From assembly GCA_017860985.1 (NCBI GenBank), contig JAGFXG010000008.1, positions 1 through 13,431 on the forward strand: DNA of 13,431 nt, in the 5' to 3' direction. The notes beneath the pieces were generated by a model that worked only from the letters and a program-made list of their open reading frames with translations, ran no database searches and was not told where the DNA came from. The DNA is from Deltaproteobacteria bacterium. Lineage in GTDB: Bacteria > Desulfobacterota > Syntrophia > Syntrophales > Smithellaceae. Both the position numbers and the translations under genes were made by a program. Shown here piece after piece: positions 7,526-13,431 of this stretch; the first letter of the stretch is position 1; each line of letters begins with the position of its first letter.

Positions 7526-8986
7526 ATGGCCCTTAAAACGCCCGAGCAATACGAAGACAGTCTGCGAAAAATGAATTTTAAAATTTACCTCATGGGGGAA
7601 CTCGTGAAAAACTGGGTGGAGCATCCCATCATCCGTCCGTCAATGAACGCAGTTAAAATGACGTATGAATTGGCACAAAAGCCGGAACATGAAGATCTGA
7701 TGACAGCCAAATCCCACCTTACCGGAATCAAAATCAATCGATTCACGCATCTGCATCAGAGCACCGAAGATCTGGTTAAAAAAGTCAAAATGCAGCGTCT
7801 TCTGGGGCAGAAAACGGCATCCTGTTTTCAACGGTGTGTCGGCATGGATGCCATGAACGCGGTGGACAGCACAACCTTTGAAATGGACCAGAAGCTTGGC
7901 ACAAAATATCATGAACGGTTCATCAAGTTTCTGAAAATGGTTCAGGACGAAGACCTCGTTGTTGACGGAGCCATGACCGACGTTAAAGGTGACCGGGGCT
8001 TGGCCCCCCACCAGCAGGCCGACCCGGACATGTATGTGCGCATAGTCGAAAAAAACGATCAAGGCATCGTGGTGCGTGGTGCGAAAGCCCACCAGACCGG
8101 TGCCGTCAATTCACACTGGATTCTGGTCATGCCGACTATTGCCATGGGCAAGGATGATGCGGATTACGCCGTATCATTTGTCTGCCCCGCGGATGAAAAA
8201 GGCGTTTATTACATTTACGGGCGTCAGTCCTGTGATACCCGAAAAATGGAAGGCGGCACTATCGACGTCGGCAACGCCCGGTTTGGCGGTCATGAAGCCC
8301 TGATGGTTTTCGACAATGTGTTCATCCCCTGGGAAAACGTATTGATGTGCGGCGAGTATGAGTTCAGCGGTATGCTGGTCGAACGCTTCGCCGGTTATCA
8401 CCGCCAGAGCTACGGCGGCTGCAAGGTCGGCGTGGGTGATGTCCTGATCGGGGCGGCGGCGCTTGCCGCGGACTACAACGGAGCGGCCAAAGCTTCGCAT
8501 GTCAAGGACAAGCTCATTGAAATGACGCATCTCAATGAAACCCTGTTTTCCTGCGGGATCGCCTGTTCGGCGCAGGGATGCAAAACGGCTTCCGGCACCT
8601 ATCTGATCGATCTGCTGCTGGCCAATGTCTGCAAGCAGAACGTTACACGATTCCCCTACGAAATCGCCCGCCTGGCCGAAGACATAGCCGGCGGCATGAT
8701 GGTCACCATGGCCTCCGAAAAGGATTTCAAAAATCCCGAAATCGGCAAGGTTCTGGAAAAATACCTGAAAGGCACGGCCAATGTATCCTGCGAAGACCGG
8801 GCGCGCGTCATGCGCCTGGTTGAAAATCTGACACTGGGAACGGCGGCGGTCGGGTACCGCACCGAATCCATGCACGGCGCCGGCTCACCACAGGCCCAGA
8901 GAATCATGATTGCCCGCCAGGGCAACCTGGAGCAAAAAAAGAATTTGGCGAAAAATATCGCCGGCATCAAGGAAGAAAAGAAATAA
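7526..8986 (+). CDS. abfD: 4-hydroxybutyryl-CoA dehydratase / vinylacetyl-CoA delta-isomerase
   Basis: This 486-residue protein closely resembles the [4Fe-4S]- and FAD-containing 4-hydroxybutyryl-CoA dehydratase of Clostridium aminobutyricum as I recall it. That enzyme dehydrates 4-hydroxybutyryl-CoA through a ketyl radical to crotonyl-CoA and isomerises vinylacetyl-CoA. It belongs to the 4-hydroxyphenylacetate 3-hydroxylase fold family. The cluster ligands are all present: Cys100 and Cys104 (SCFQRC), His292 and Cys299 (YHRQSYGGCK). Tyr296, Lys300, Glu257, Thr191 (AHQTG) and the Glu in YRTESMHGAG (447) are also kept. Plain flavin monooxygenases of the fold lack the cluster ligands. I start at ATG 7526 because AGGAGG (7513-7518) lies 7 bases before it and the alignment begins there; the upstream ATG at 7487 has no ribosome site. 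The enzyme is oxygen-sensitive, hence an anaerobic host. It is cytoplasmic and flanked by thiolase and aminotransferase. CoA-transferase and 4-hydroxybutyrate dehydrogenase genes are not in the window. Confidence 0.95.
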   Translation: MALKTPEQYEDSLRKMNFKIYLMGELVKNWVEHPIIRPSMNAVKMTYELAQKPEHEDLMTAKSHLTGIKINRFTHLHQSTEDLVKKVKMQRLLGQKTASCFQRCVGMDAMNAVDSTTFEMDQKLGTKYHERFIKFLKMVQDEDLVVDGAMTDVKGDRGLAPHQQADPDMYVRIVEKNDQGIVVRGAKAHQTGAVNSHWILVMPTIAMGKDDADYAVSFVCPADEKGVYYIYGRQSCDTRKMEGGTIDVGNARFGGHEALMVFDNVFIPWENVLMCGEYEFSGMLVERFAGYHRQSYGGCKVGVGDVLIGAAALAADYNGAAKASHVKDKLIEMTHLNETLFSCGIACSAQGCKTASGTYLIDLLLANVCKQNVTRFPYEIARLAEDIAGGMMVTMASEKDFKNPEIGKVLEKYLKGTANVSCEDRARVMRLVENLTLGTAAVGYRTESMHGAGSPQAQRIMIARQGNLEQKKNLAKNIAGIKEEKK

Positions 8987-8995
8987 TTCATCTCC

Positions 8996-9028
8996 GTCCT
9001 CCCGATGAATCGTCGTCATCGGGAGGAC
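8996..9028 (+). terminator. hairpin after the abfD-like gene
   Basis: GTCCTCCCGATGA (8996-9008) and its exact complement (9016-9028) form a perfect GC-rich 13-bp stem with a 7-base loop, beginning 10 bases after the stop codon. No T run follows directly (a T7 run lies near 9063-9069), so it may be a terminator of low efficiency or a 3'-end stabiliser. Confidence 0.6.
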
Positions 9029-9043
9029 TGACCCTCTCATCAG

Positions 9044-9163
9044 AAAACACCTTTCCCCCGACTTTTTTTCGCCGCTTCAGCTAAGCTCGCTGCAATATTC
9101 TAAAAGGAGTTGAAAAATTCTTCAAATCACCATAAAAGCTTGCGAAGCAGAAAAACACCTTTC
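9044..9163 (+). repeat. short direct repeat before the aminotransferase
   Basis: The 12-base word AAAACACCTTTC occurs at 9044-9055 and again at 9152-9163, both preceded by CAGA. The copies are 108 bases apart and flank the candidate promoter of the aminotransferase gene. They could be regulator sites or chance. Confidence 0.3.
9110..9138 (+). promoter_or_regulatory. weak candidate promoter for the aminotransferase gene
   Basis: TTGAAA (9110-9115), 17 bases, then TAAAAG (9133-9138); five and four matches of six. It lies about 55 bases before the chosen start codon. An AAGGAG just before it (near 9104-9109) has no start codon at a useful distance. Confidence 0.25.
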
Positions 9164-9192
9164 TGTGCTGAATGATTCCCAAAGGGGTCCCA

Positions 9193-10344
9193 ATGATTTC
9201 AAAAAGAGCTTCTGAGTTTACGTCCTTTATTGTCATGGATGTCATGGCTAAAGCCGAGGAACTGGAACGCAAAGGCGAACACGTTATCCATCTGGAAGTC
9301 GGTGAACCGGATTTTCCCACGCCTAAAGTCATATCCGATGCAGCCATTGCTGCTCTTCAAAACGACAAAACCCGCTACACGCATGCCCTTGGGCTTCTTG
9401 AACTTCGTCAGGCCATCTGCGATCACTATTTTAAGGAATACGGCGTAACAATTACGCCCGATCAGGTCATGATTTCAACCGGAACATCACCGGTACTGCT
9501 TTTTGCGATGCTTGCCATTATCGATCACGGGGACGAAGTGATTGTTTCCAACCCCCGTTATCCCTGTTATCAGAATTTCATTCTTGCTGCGGGCGCGAAA
9601 ATAAAAGAGATTCAAACGTACCCGGAAGAGGGATTTCAATACCGTCACAAGGATATTCAAAAGAAACTTACGAGGCGGACCAGGGGAATCATCATTAATT
9701 CTCCCTGCAATCCGACCGGCATTGTGATGACCCCGGACCAGCTGAAGGATATCGCCCGGTTCGACGGGCAGTATATAATCTCCGACGAAATCTATCACGG
9801 GCTGGTTTATAAAGACCGGGCGCATTCCATTCTGGAGTTTACGGACAGGGCTTTTGTGATAAACGGTTTTTCCAAGCTCTACGCCATGACCGGCTGGCGC
9901 CTAGGGTATCTGATTTTCCCTAAAAAGTTCAGTGCAGTCATGCAGCGGATTCATCAGAATTTCATGATCTCGGCCAACGCCTTCATCCAGTGGGCGGGAA
10001 TTGCCGCGCTGACTCAATCCCGGGACGATGTTGCCGGGATGGTGAAGACCTATGATGAACGCCGCCGCTATATGATTGACCGGCTGAAGGATATGGGCTT
10101 CATGATCCATGTCGAGCCCACCGGCGCGTTTTATGTCTTTGCCGACGGCCGTAAGTTTTTCACCGATTCCTATAAAGAAGCTTTCAGGATTACCGAAGAA
10201 GCCAAAGTCGGCGTAACCCCGGGTATCGATTTCGGAAGTGGCGGTGAAGGGTTTCTGCGCTTTTCCTATGCCACCTCCCTGGAAAATATCAAAGAAGGCT
10301 TAAACCGCTTGGAGAGATACTTGAAGCAGAAAAGCAATCATTAA
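9193..10344 (+). CDS. pyridoxal-phosphate aminotransferase, class I/II
   Basis: The 383-residue enzyme has the fold type I aspartate-aminotransferase architecture, subgroup I-gamma in appearance. Landmarks are EVGEPDFPTP (35-44), YTHALGLLELRQAI (62-75), NSPCNPTG (169-176), Asp198 in ISDEIYHGLVY, the PLP Schiff-base Lys228 in GFSKLYAMTGWRLGY, and the substrate-carboxylate Arg in GFLRFSYATS near the C-terminus. It moves an amino group between an amino acid and a 2-oxo acid in the cytoplasm; the amino donor cannot be read. It is not a class III enzyme, the class of 4-aminobutyrate aminotransferase. I choose ATG 9193 because a GGGG-rich site (9184-9187) precedes it by about 5 bases; the ATG at 9172 would add seven residues and lacks a ribosome site. 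Its position after abfD suggests that amino acid breakdown feeds this pathway. Confidence 0.92.
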   Translation: MISKRASEFTSFIVMDVMAKAEELERKGEHVIHLEVGEPDFPTPKVISDAAIAALQNDKTRYTHALGLLELRQAICDHYFKEYGVTITPDQVMISTGTSPVLLFAMLAIIDHGDEVIVSNPRYPCYQNFILAAGAKIKEIQTYPEEGFQYRHKDIQKKLTRRTRGIIINSPCNPTGIVMTPDQLKDIARFDGQYIISDEIYHGLVYKDRAHSILEFTDRAFVINGFSKLYAMTGWRLGYLIFPKKFSAVMQRIHQNFMISANAFIQWAGIAALTQSRDDVAGMVKTYDERRRYMIDRLKDMGFMIHVEPTGAFYVFADGRKFFTDSYKEAFRITEEAKVGVTPGIDFGSGGEGFLRFSYATSLENIKEGLNRLERYLKQKSNH

Positions 10345-10373
10345 AGAATGTTCCAACCGGCAGTGAAATACCA

Positions 10374-10402
10374 TAGACAAATCCTTGTGATTGTCGTATT
10401 TT
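10374..10402 (+). promoter_or_regulatory. candidate sigma70 promoter for the crotonase-fold gene
   Basis: TAGACA (10374-10379), 17 bases, then TATTTT (10397-10402); five and four matches of six. The -10 and spacing equal those of the candidate before the binding-protein gene. It lies about 40 bases before the start codon, inside a 98-base gap. Confidence 0.4.
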
Positions 10403-10442
10403 GTCGCCCGTCAAACTGAAATAATCCGCTTAAGGAGGATAT

Positions 10443-11243
10443 ATGACATACAAGTACATTGATCTGAAAATTGAAAACCATGTGGCCACGGTCGCGATGG
10501 CACGGGTGGAAGCACTCAATGCCCTTAGCCTTGAGTTTGCTTCGGAAATCGCGAGTGTTTTTCGCGAACTGGGAGCAAATGACGATGTCCGCGCAATCAT
10601 TTTCTGCAGCAAAGCCCGGATTTTCTGCGCCGGACTGGATTTGAAAGAAGCGGCTGAAGGCGCAAGTGATAAAATAAAGGTTGTCCTTGACGTGATCAGA
10701 AAGTCCCAGCCTTTGTTTGACTGCTGCAACTTTATCGAAGAATGTCCCAAACCGGTCATTGCGGCAGTCCACGGCAAATGCATCGGGGGCGGGCTTGATA
10801 TGGCCTCAGCCTGCGATATTCGTCTCTGCACGGAAGACGCGGTTTTTTGCCTAAAGGAAGCCAACATCGGCCTGGTTGCCGACATGGGCGTTCTCCAGCG
10901 CCTGCCAATGATCATCGGACAGGGCTTCGCCCGCGAGATGGCCTATACAGCGGCCAACTACTCCGCACGCGATGTGGAAAAGATGGGGCTGGTCAGTCAC
11001 GTGTATGCTGATCAGGAACAGCTCATGGCTGCCGCGCAGAAACTGGCAGCACAGATTGCAGCCAATGCGCCGCTGGGTATTAAATACACCAAGGAAGTTC
11101 TCAATTTCAGCCGCTATGTCAACGTCTATGAAGGCATGGCGCTGGCGGTCCAGAAAAACGCGGCATTACTGATGTCGGATGATTTGAAAGAAGCCATGAT
11201 GTCTTTCCTGGAAAGAAGACCTGCCGATTTTAAGGGCAAATAA
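10443..11243 (+). CDS. crotonase-fold enoyl-CoA isomerase, dienoyl-CoA isomerase (ECH1) type
   Basis: The 266-residue product is a crotonase-superfamily enzyme. The oxyanion-hole segments are AGLDLKEAA (63-71) and HGKCIGGGLD (110-119), with family pattern ACDIRLC at 123-129. Compared with human/rat delta3,5-delta2,4-dienoyl-CoA isomerase, the three acidic residues line up with matching spacing: Asp119, Glu139 (KEANIGL) and Asp147 in ADMGVLQRLP, against Asp176, Glu196 and Asp204. A normal enoyl-CoA hydratase would have Glu at the first position and no Asp at the third. So it probably moves double bonds in an unsaturated acyl-CoA rather than hydrating crotonyl-CoA; a hydratase role cannot be excluded. 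AGGAGG (10433-10438) lies 4 bases before the ATG. It is the last plus-strand gene, followed by a strong hairpin. Confidence 0.88.
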   Translation: MTYKYIDLKIENHVATVAMARVEALNALSLEFASEIASVFRELGANDDVRAIIFCSKARIFCAGLDLKEAAEGASDKIKVVLDVIRKSQPLFDCCNFIEECPKPVIAAVHGKCIGGGLDMASACDIRLCTEDAVFCLKEANIGLVADMGVLQRLPMIIGQGFAREMAYTAANYSARDVEKMGLVSHVYADQEQLMAAAQKLAAQIAANAPLGIKYTKEVLNFSRYVNVYEGMALAVQKNAALLMSDDLKEAMMSFLERRPADFKGK

Positions 11244-11250
11244 CTCATTG

Positions 11251-11293
11251 ATCGCACGGGGTCAGTCCTTCCAAAGGATTGACCCCGTGCGAT
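11251..11293. terminator. long 20-bp hairpin between convergent genes
   Basis: Bases 11251-11270 (ATCGCACGGGGTCAGTCCTT) pair with 11274-11293 over 20 bp with a single G-T pair and a 3-base loop. It lies 7 bases after the crotonase-fold stop and about 90 bases beyond the end of the convergent glutamine synthetase. There is no T run on either side. It is probably a bidirectional transcription end, but its length and near-perfect symmetry also fit a dispersed palindromic repeat. Confidence 0.65.
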
Positions 11294-11382
11294 AACAATA
11301 TCATGATTGACTCCCACTCCATCGATCCGGAGATGATCCCGACGGATCGGGACTCACATCTGCCAAAGAATGCACTCCGGCG

Positions 11383-13431
11383 TCAGCAGATAAACAACAT
11401 TTCCCAGAACTTCGGCAAAGGCCAGGTTTCGTCATCCACAAGATTTTCCAGGGCATCGACGTAGCCTCGCAATTCGTCCATCTTCGGCTTGACTTTGCTG
11501 CAAAGCATTTCTGCCTTTTTTGGTTCGTCATCCAGAGCGGAAGATGCTTCCACTTTTAACTGAATATCCTTTACCGTTGAATAAATATTATTGATGAGGT
11601 CGAGAATCTTTTTCAGAAGTTCTGTTTGAGAAGAAACCACAGCAGCCGATCCGAGAACCTCTTTGGTGTCGATAATCGCCCCGGCCAGTTTCTTTTGATA
11701 GCCCACTGCCGCCGGAATGACCTGGGTCATACAGATGGTGGTGAGGCATTTGACCTCGATTTCCAGATCCTTAATGTAACGCTCCACATGAATAAGGTAC
11801 CGCGATTTCAACTCTTCTTTGGAGAGCACCTGATATTTTTCAAAAAGATTCAGAGCCCTGTCTGTGACAAATGCTTTGAAAGCACCGGGCGAGGTTTTTT
11901 CATTGGGCAGGCCCCTCTTTTTCGCTTCCGCCTCCCACTCTTTTGTATAGTTGTCGCCGTTAAAAAGAATCGGTTTGATATACCCGATTTCACCTTTTAA
12001 AACTTCAAAAACCGCCTGGTTGATATTCTTTGAACCCGTAACTTTGACTTTGATTTTTTCCGCGATCTCATCGATGCTTTCCGCGACGATCGTGTTAATG
12101 CCTATGACCTGTGTGGAAATAGATTGTGATGCCCCCACTGCGCGGAATTCGAATTTATTGCCGGTGAAGGCAAACGGCGATGTCCGGTTTCGGTCGGTAT
12201 AATCCTTGCTGACCAGAGACAGGGATGAAATACCCAGATCAATGATTTCCGCGTTCGTCGCTTTGGCCACTGTGCCTTTTTCGATATTTTCCAGAATGTG
12301 TGTAAGCCGCTCGCCCAAAAACACGGAAATGATTGCCGGAGGTGCTTCATTAGCGCCCAGGCGATGGTCATTGCCGTATGATGCAACAGTGGCACGGAGA
12401 AAATCCGCATGTTTATAAACGGCACGGATCGTAGCAATCAAAAATACCAGGAAATGGATATTGTCCTGCGGCGTCCTGCCGGGATTGAGCAGGTTATTCC
12501 CCTTATCATCGGACAGCGACCAGTTCACATGCTTGCCGGAACCATTGATTCCGGCGAACGGTTTTTCGTGCAGGAGCGCAGCCAGGCGGTGCTTCTTGGC
12601 GACATATTTAAGCGTCTCCATAATCATCTGGTTGTGATCAATTGCCAGGTTAGCCTCTTCGTAAACAGGCGCGATCTCGTACTGGCTGGGCGCAACTTCA
12701 TTGTGACGCGTCTTCGCCGGTATACCGAGCTTGTAGAGTTCTTCTTCCACGTCATGCATGTATGATGAGATACGTTCCTTGATGCTTCCGAAATACTGAT
12801 CTTCCAGCTCCTGACCTTTGGCCGGAGGTGCGCCGACAACCGTACGGCCGCCAAGAACAAGATCCGGACGTTTATAGAAATAATCCATGTCGATGAGAAA
12901 ATATTCCTGTTCGGGTCCAAGATTTGCGTGAACTTTTTTAACGTTTTTCGCACCAAGCAGTTTTAGCATATTGACGGCGCTTTTGTTTAAAGCGCGGATC
13001 GAACGCAACAGCGGTGTTTTCTTATCCAGCACCTGACCTGTATAGGAAATAAAAGCAGTCGGGATGCAAAGCGTTGTGGAAATGCCGTTTCGCTTTATAA
13101 AAGCGGGCGAAGACATATCCCAGGCCGTATAGCCTCGTGCCTCAAATGTCGCGCGGATTCCGCCGGACGGGAAACTCGACGCGTCTGGTTCTCCCTGCAC
13201 CAGCTGCTTGCCGAAAAAGCGTTCAATGACAGTTCCGGGACCGTTTGGATCGGCAAAAGCGTCATGCTTTTCAGCGGTGATGCCGGTCATGGGCTGGAAC
13301 CAGTGCGCAAAATGCGTCGCGCCTTTTTCCAGGGCCCATTCCTTCATGGCATTGGCAACAACATTGGCCGTTTCGTCATCAAGGGTTTTATCCTCGTTGA
13401 TCGCATCCATCAATTTTTTATAGACATCCTT
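11383..13431 (-). CDS. glnN: glutamine synthetase type III, N-terminus missing at right edge
   Basis: The frame is open from the right edge for 682 residues to a TGA at 11383. It encodes a type III glutamine synthetase (ATP + glutamate + ammonia to glutamine), a cytoplasmic enzyme of roughly 700-730 residues, so about 50 N-terminal residues and the start lie outside. Landmarks counted from the edge: HWFQPMTGITAEKHDAF (~45-61), type III signature FPSGGIRATFEARGY (~88-102), EVAPSQYEIAPVYEEANLAIDHNQ region (~245-268), NGSGKHVNWSL (~292-302), RLGANEAPPAI (~357-367), and TSPFAFTGNKFEFRAVGASQS (~417-437). The C-terminal helical extension ends DETWPLPKFWEMLF, as is usual for the type. It is convergent with the catabolic genes and is probably a separate unit for nitrogen assimilation, perhaps of ammonia released from amino acids. 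No frameshift is seen. Confidence 0.95.
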   Translation of the reverse strand, partial: KDVYKKLMDAINEDKTLDDETANVVANAMKEWALEKGATHFAHWFQPMTGITAEKHDAFADPNGPGTVIERFFGKQLVQGEPDASSFPSGGIRATFEARGYTAWDMSSPAFIKRNGISTTLCIPTAFISYTGQVLDKKTPLLRSIRALNKSAVNMLKLLGAKNVKKVHANLGPEQEYFLIDMDYFYKRPDLVLGGRTVVGAPPAKGQELEDQYFGSIKERISSYMHDVEEELYKLGIPAKTRHNEVAPSQYEIAPVYEEANLAIDHNQMIMETLKYVAKKHRLAALLHEKPFAGINGSGKHVNWSLSDDKGNNLLNPGRTPQDNIHFLVFLIATIRAVYKHADFLRATVASYGNDHRLGANEAPPAIISVFLGERLTHILENIEKGTVAKATNAEIIDLGISSLSLVSKDYTDRNRTSPFAFTGNKFEFRAVGASQSISTQVIGINTIVAESIDEIAEKIKVKVTGSKNINQAVFEVLKGEIGYIKPILFNGDNYTKEWEAEAKKRGLPNEKTSPGAFKAFVTDRALNLFEKYQVLSKEELKSRYLIHVERYIKDLEIEVKCLTTICMTQVIPAAVGYQKKLAGAIIDTKEVLGSAAVVSSQTELLKKILDLINNIYSTVKDIQLKVEASSALDDEPKKAEMLCSKVKPKMDELRGYVDALENLVDDETWPLPKFWEMLFIC

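Noticed and set aside
8174..8875. Minus-strand open frame (233 codons) inside the abfD-like gene
   Set aside because: The opposite strand is conserved residue by residue with AbfD; the antisense frame has no start signal or motif.
10443..11243. Calling this gene a plain enoyl-CoA hydratase (crt) to complete the pathway
   Set aside because: The acidic residues fit the dienoyl-CoA isomerase pattern; the hydratase call would rest on context only.
1..13431. CRISPR array, tRNA, rRNA, insertion sequence or phage genes
   Set aside because: I saw no regularly spaced repeats, tRNA cloverleaf with CCA end, transposase or integrase motifs in any frame.

Overview
The window looks like a piece of chromosome from a strictly anaerobic, Gram-negative bacterium. 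The best guess is a syntrophic or sulfate-reducing member of the former Deltaproteobacteria (Desulfobacterota/Syntrophales type). The reasons are an oxygen-sensitive 4-hydroxybutyryl-CoA dehydratase homologue, several beta-oxidation type genes, a lipoprotein with a Gram-negative style lipobox, strong AGGAGG ribosome sites and a type III glutamine synthetase. This placement is inference; there is no rRNA, tRNA or other taxonomic marker in the window.

Layout. (1) Bases 1-2121: a possible gene start running off the left edge (minus strand), a cytoplasmic TPR protein, and a small ankyrin-repeat lipoprotein. A bidirectional hairpin terminator at 2165-2222 closes this block. (2) Bases 2226-4308, minus strand: a two-gene unit, 3-hydroxyacyl-CoA dehydrogenase followed by acyl-CoA dehydrogenase. 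(3) Bases 4309-4778: a divergent regulatory region of 470 bp. (4) Bases 4779-11243, plus strand: branched-chain amino acid type substrate-binding protein, thiolase, 4-hydroxybutyryl-CoA dehydratase (abfD-like), class I/II aminotransferase and a crotonase-fold enzyme. These are separated by gaps of about 100-210 bp (measured to the chosen starts), several of which hold hairpins and promoter-like sequences. (5) A strong 20-bp hairpin at 11251-11293, then a convergent type III glutamine synthetase (minus strand) cut by the right edge.

How the genes may work together. The AbfD homologue keeps every ligand and active-site residue I can recall from the Clostridium aminobutyricum enzyme, so it probably makes crotonyl-CoA from 4-hydroxybutyryl-CoA (or isomerises vinylacetyl-CoA). 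Hydroxyacyl-CoA dehydrogenase and thiolase could carry the product to acetyl-CoA, and the acyl-CoA dehydrogenase could link crotonyl-CoA and butyryl-CoA. The solute-binding protein and aminotransferase hint at an amino acid or related acid as the feed. One step does not fit: the only crotonase-fold protein here has the Asp/Glu/Asp active-site pattern of delta3,5-delta2,4-dienoyl-CoA isomerase, not the Glu/Glu pair of enoyl-CoA hydratase. So the hydration step is either encoded elsewhere or the cluster handles a different, unsaturated substrate. This mismatch is the most interesting thing in the window. I see no CRISPR array, insertion sequence, integrase, phage gene or stable RNA gene.
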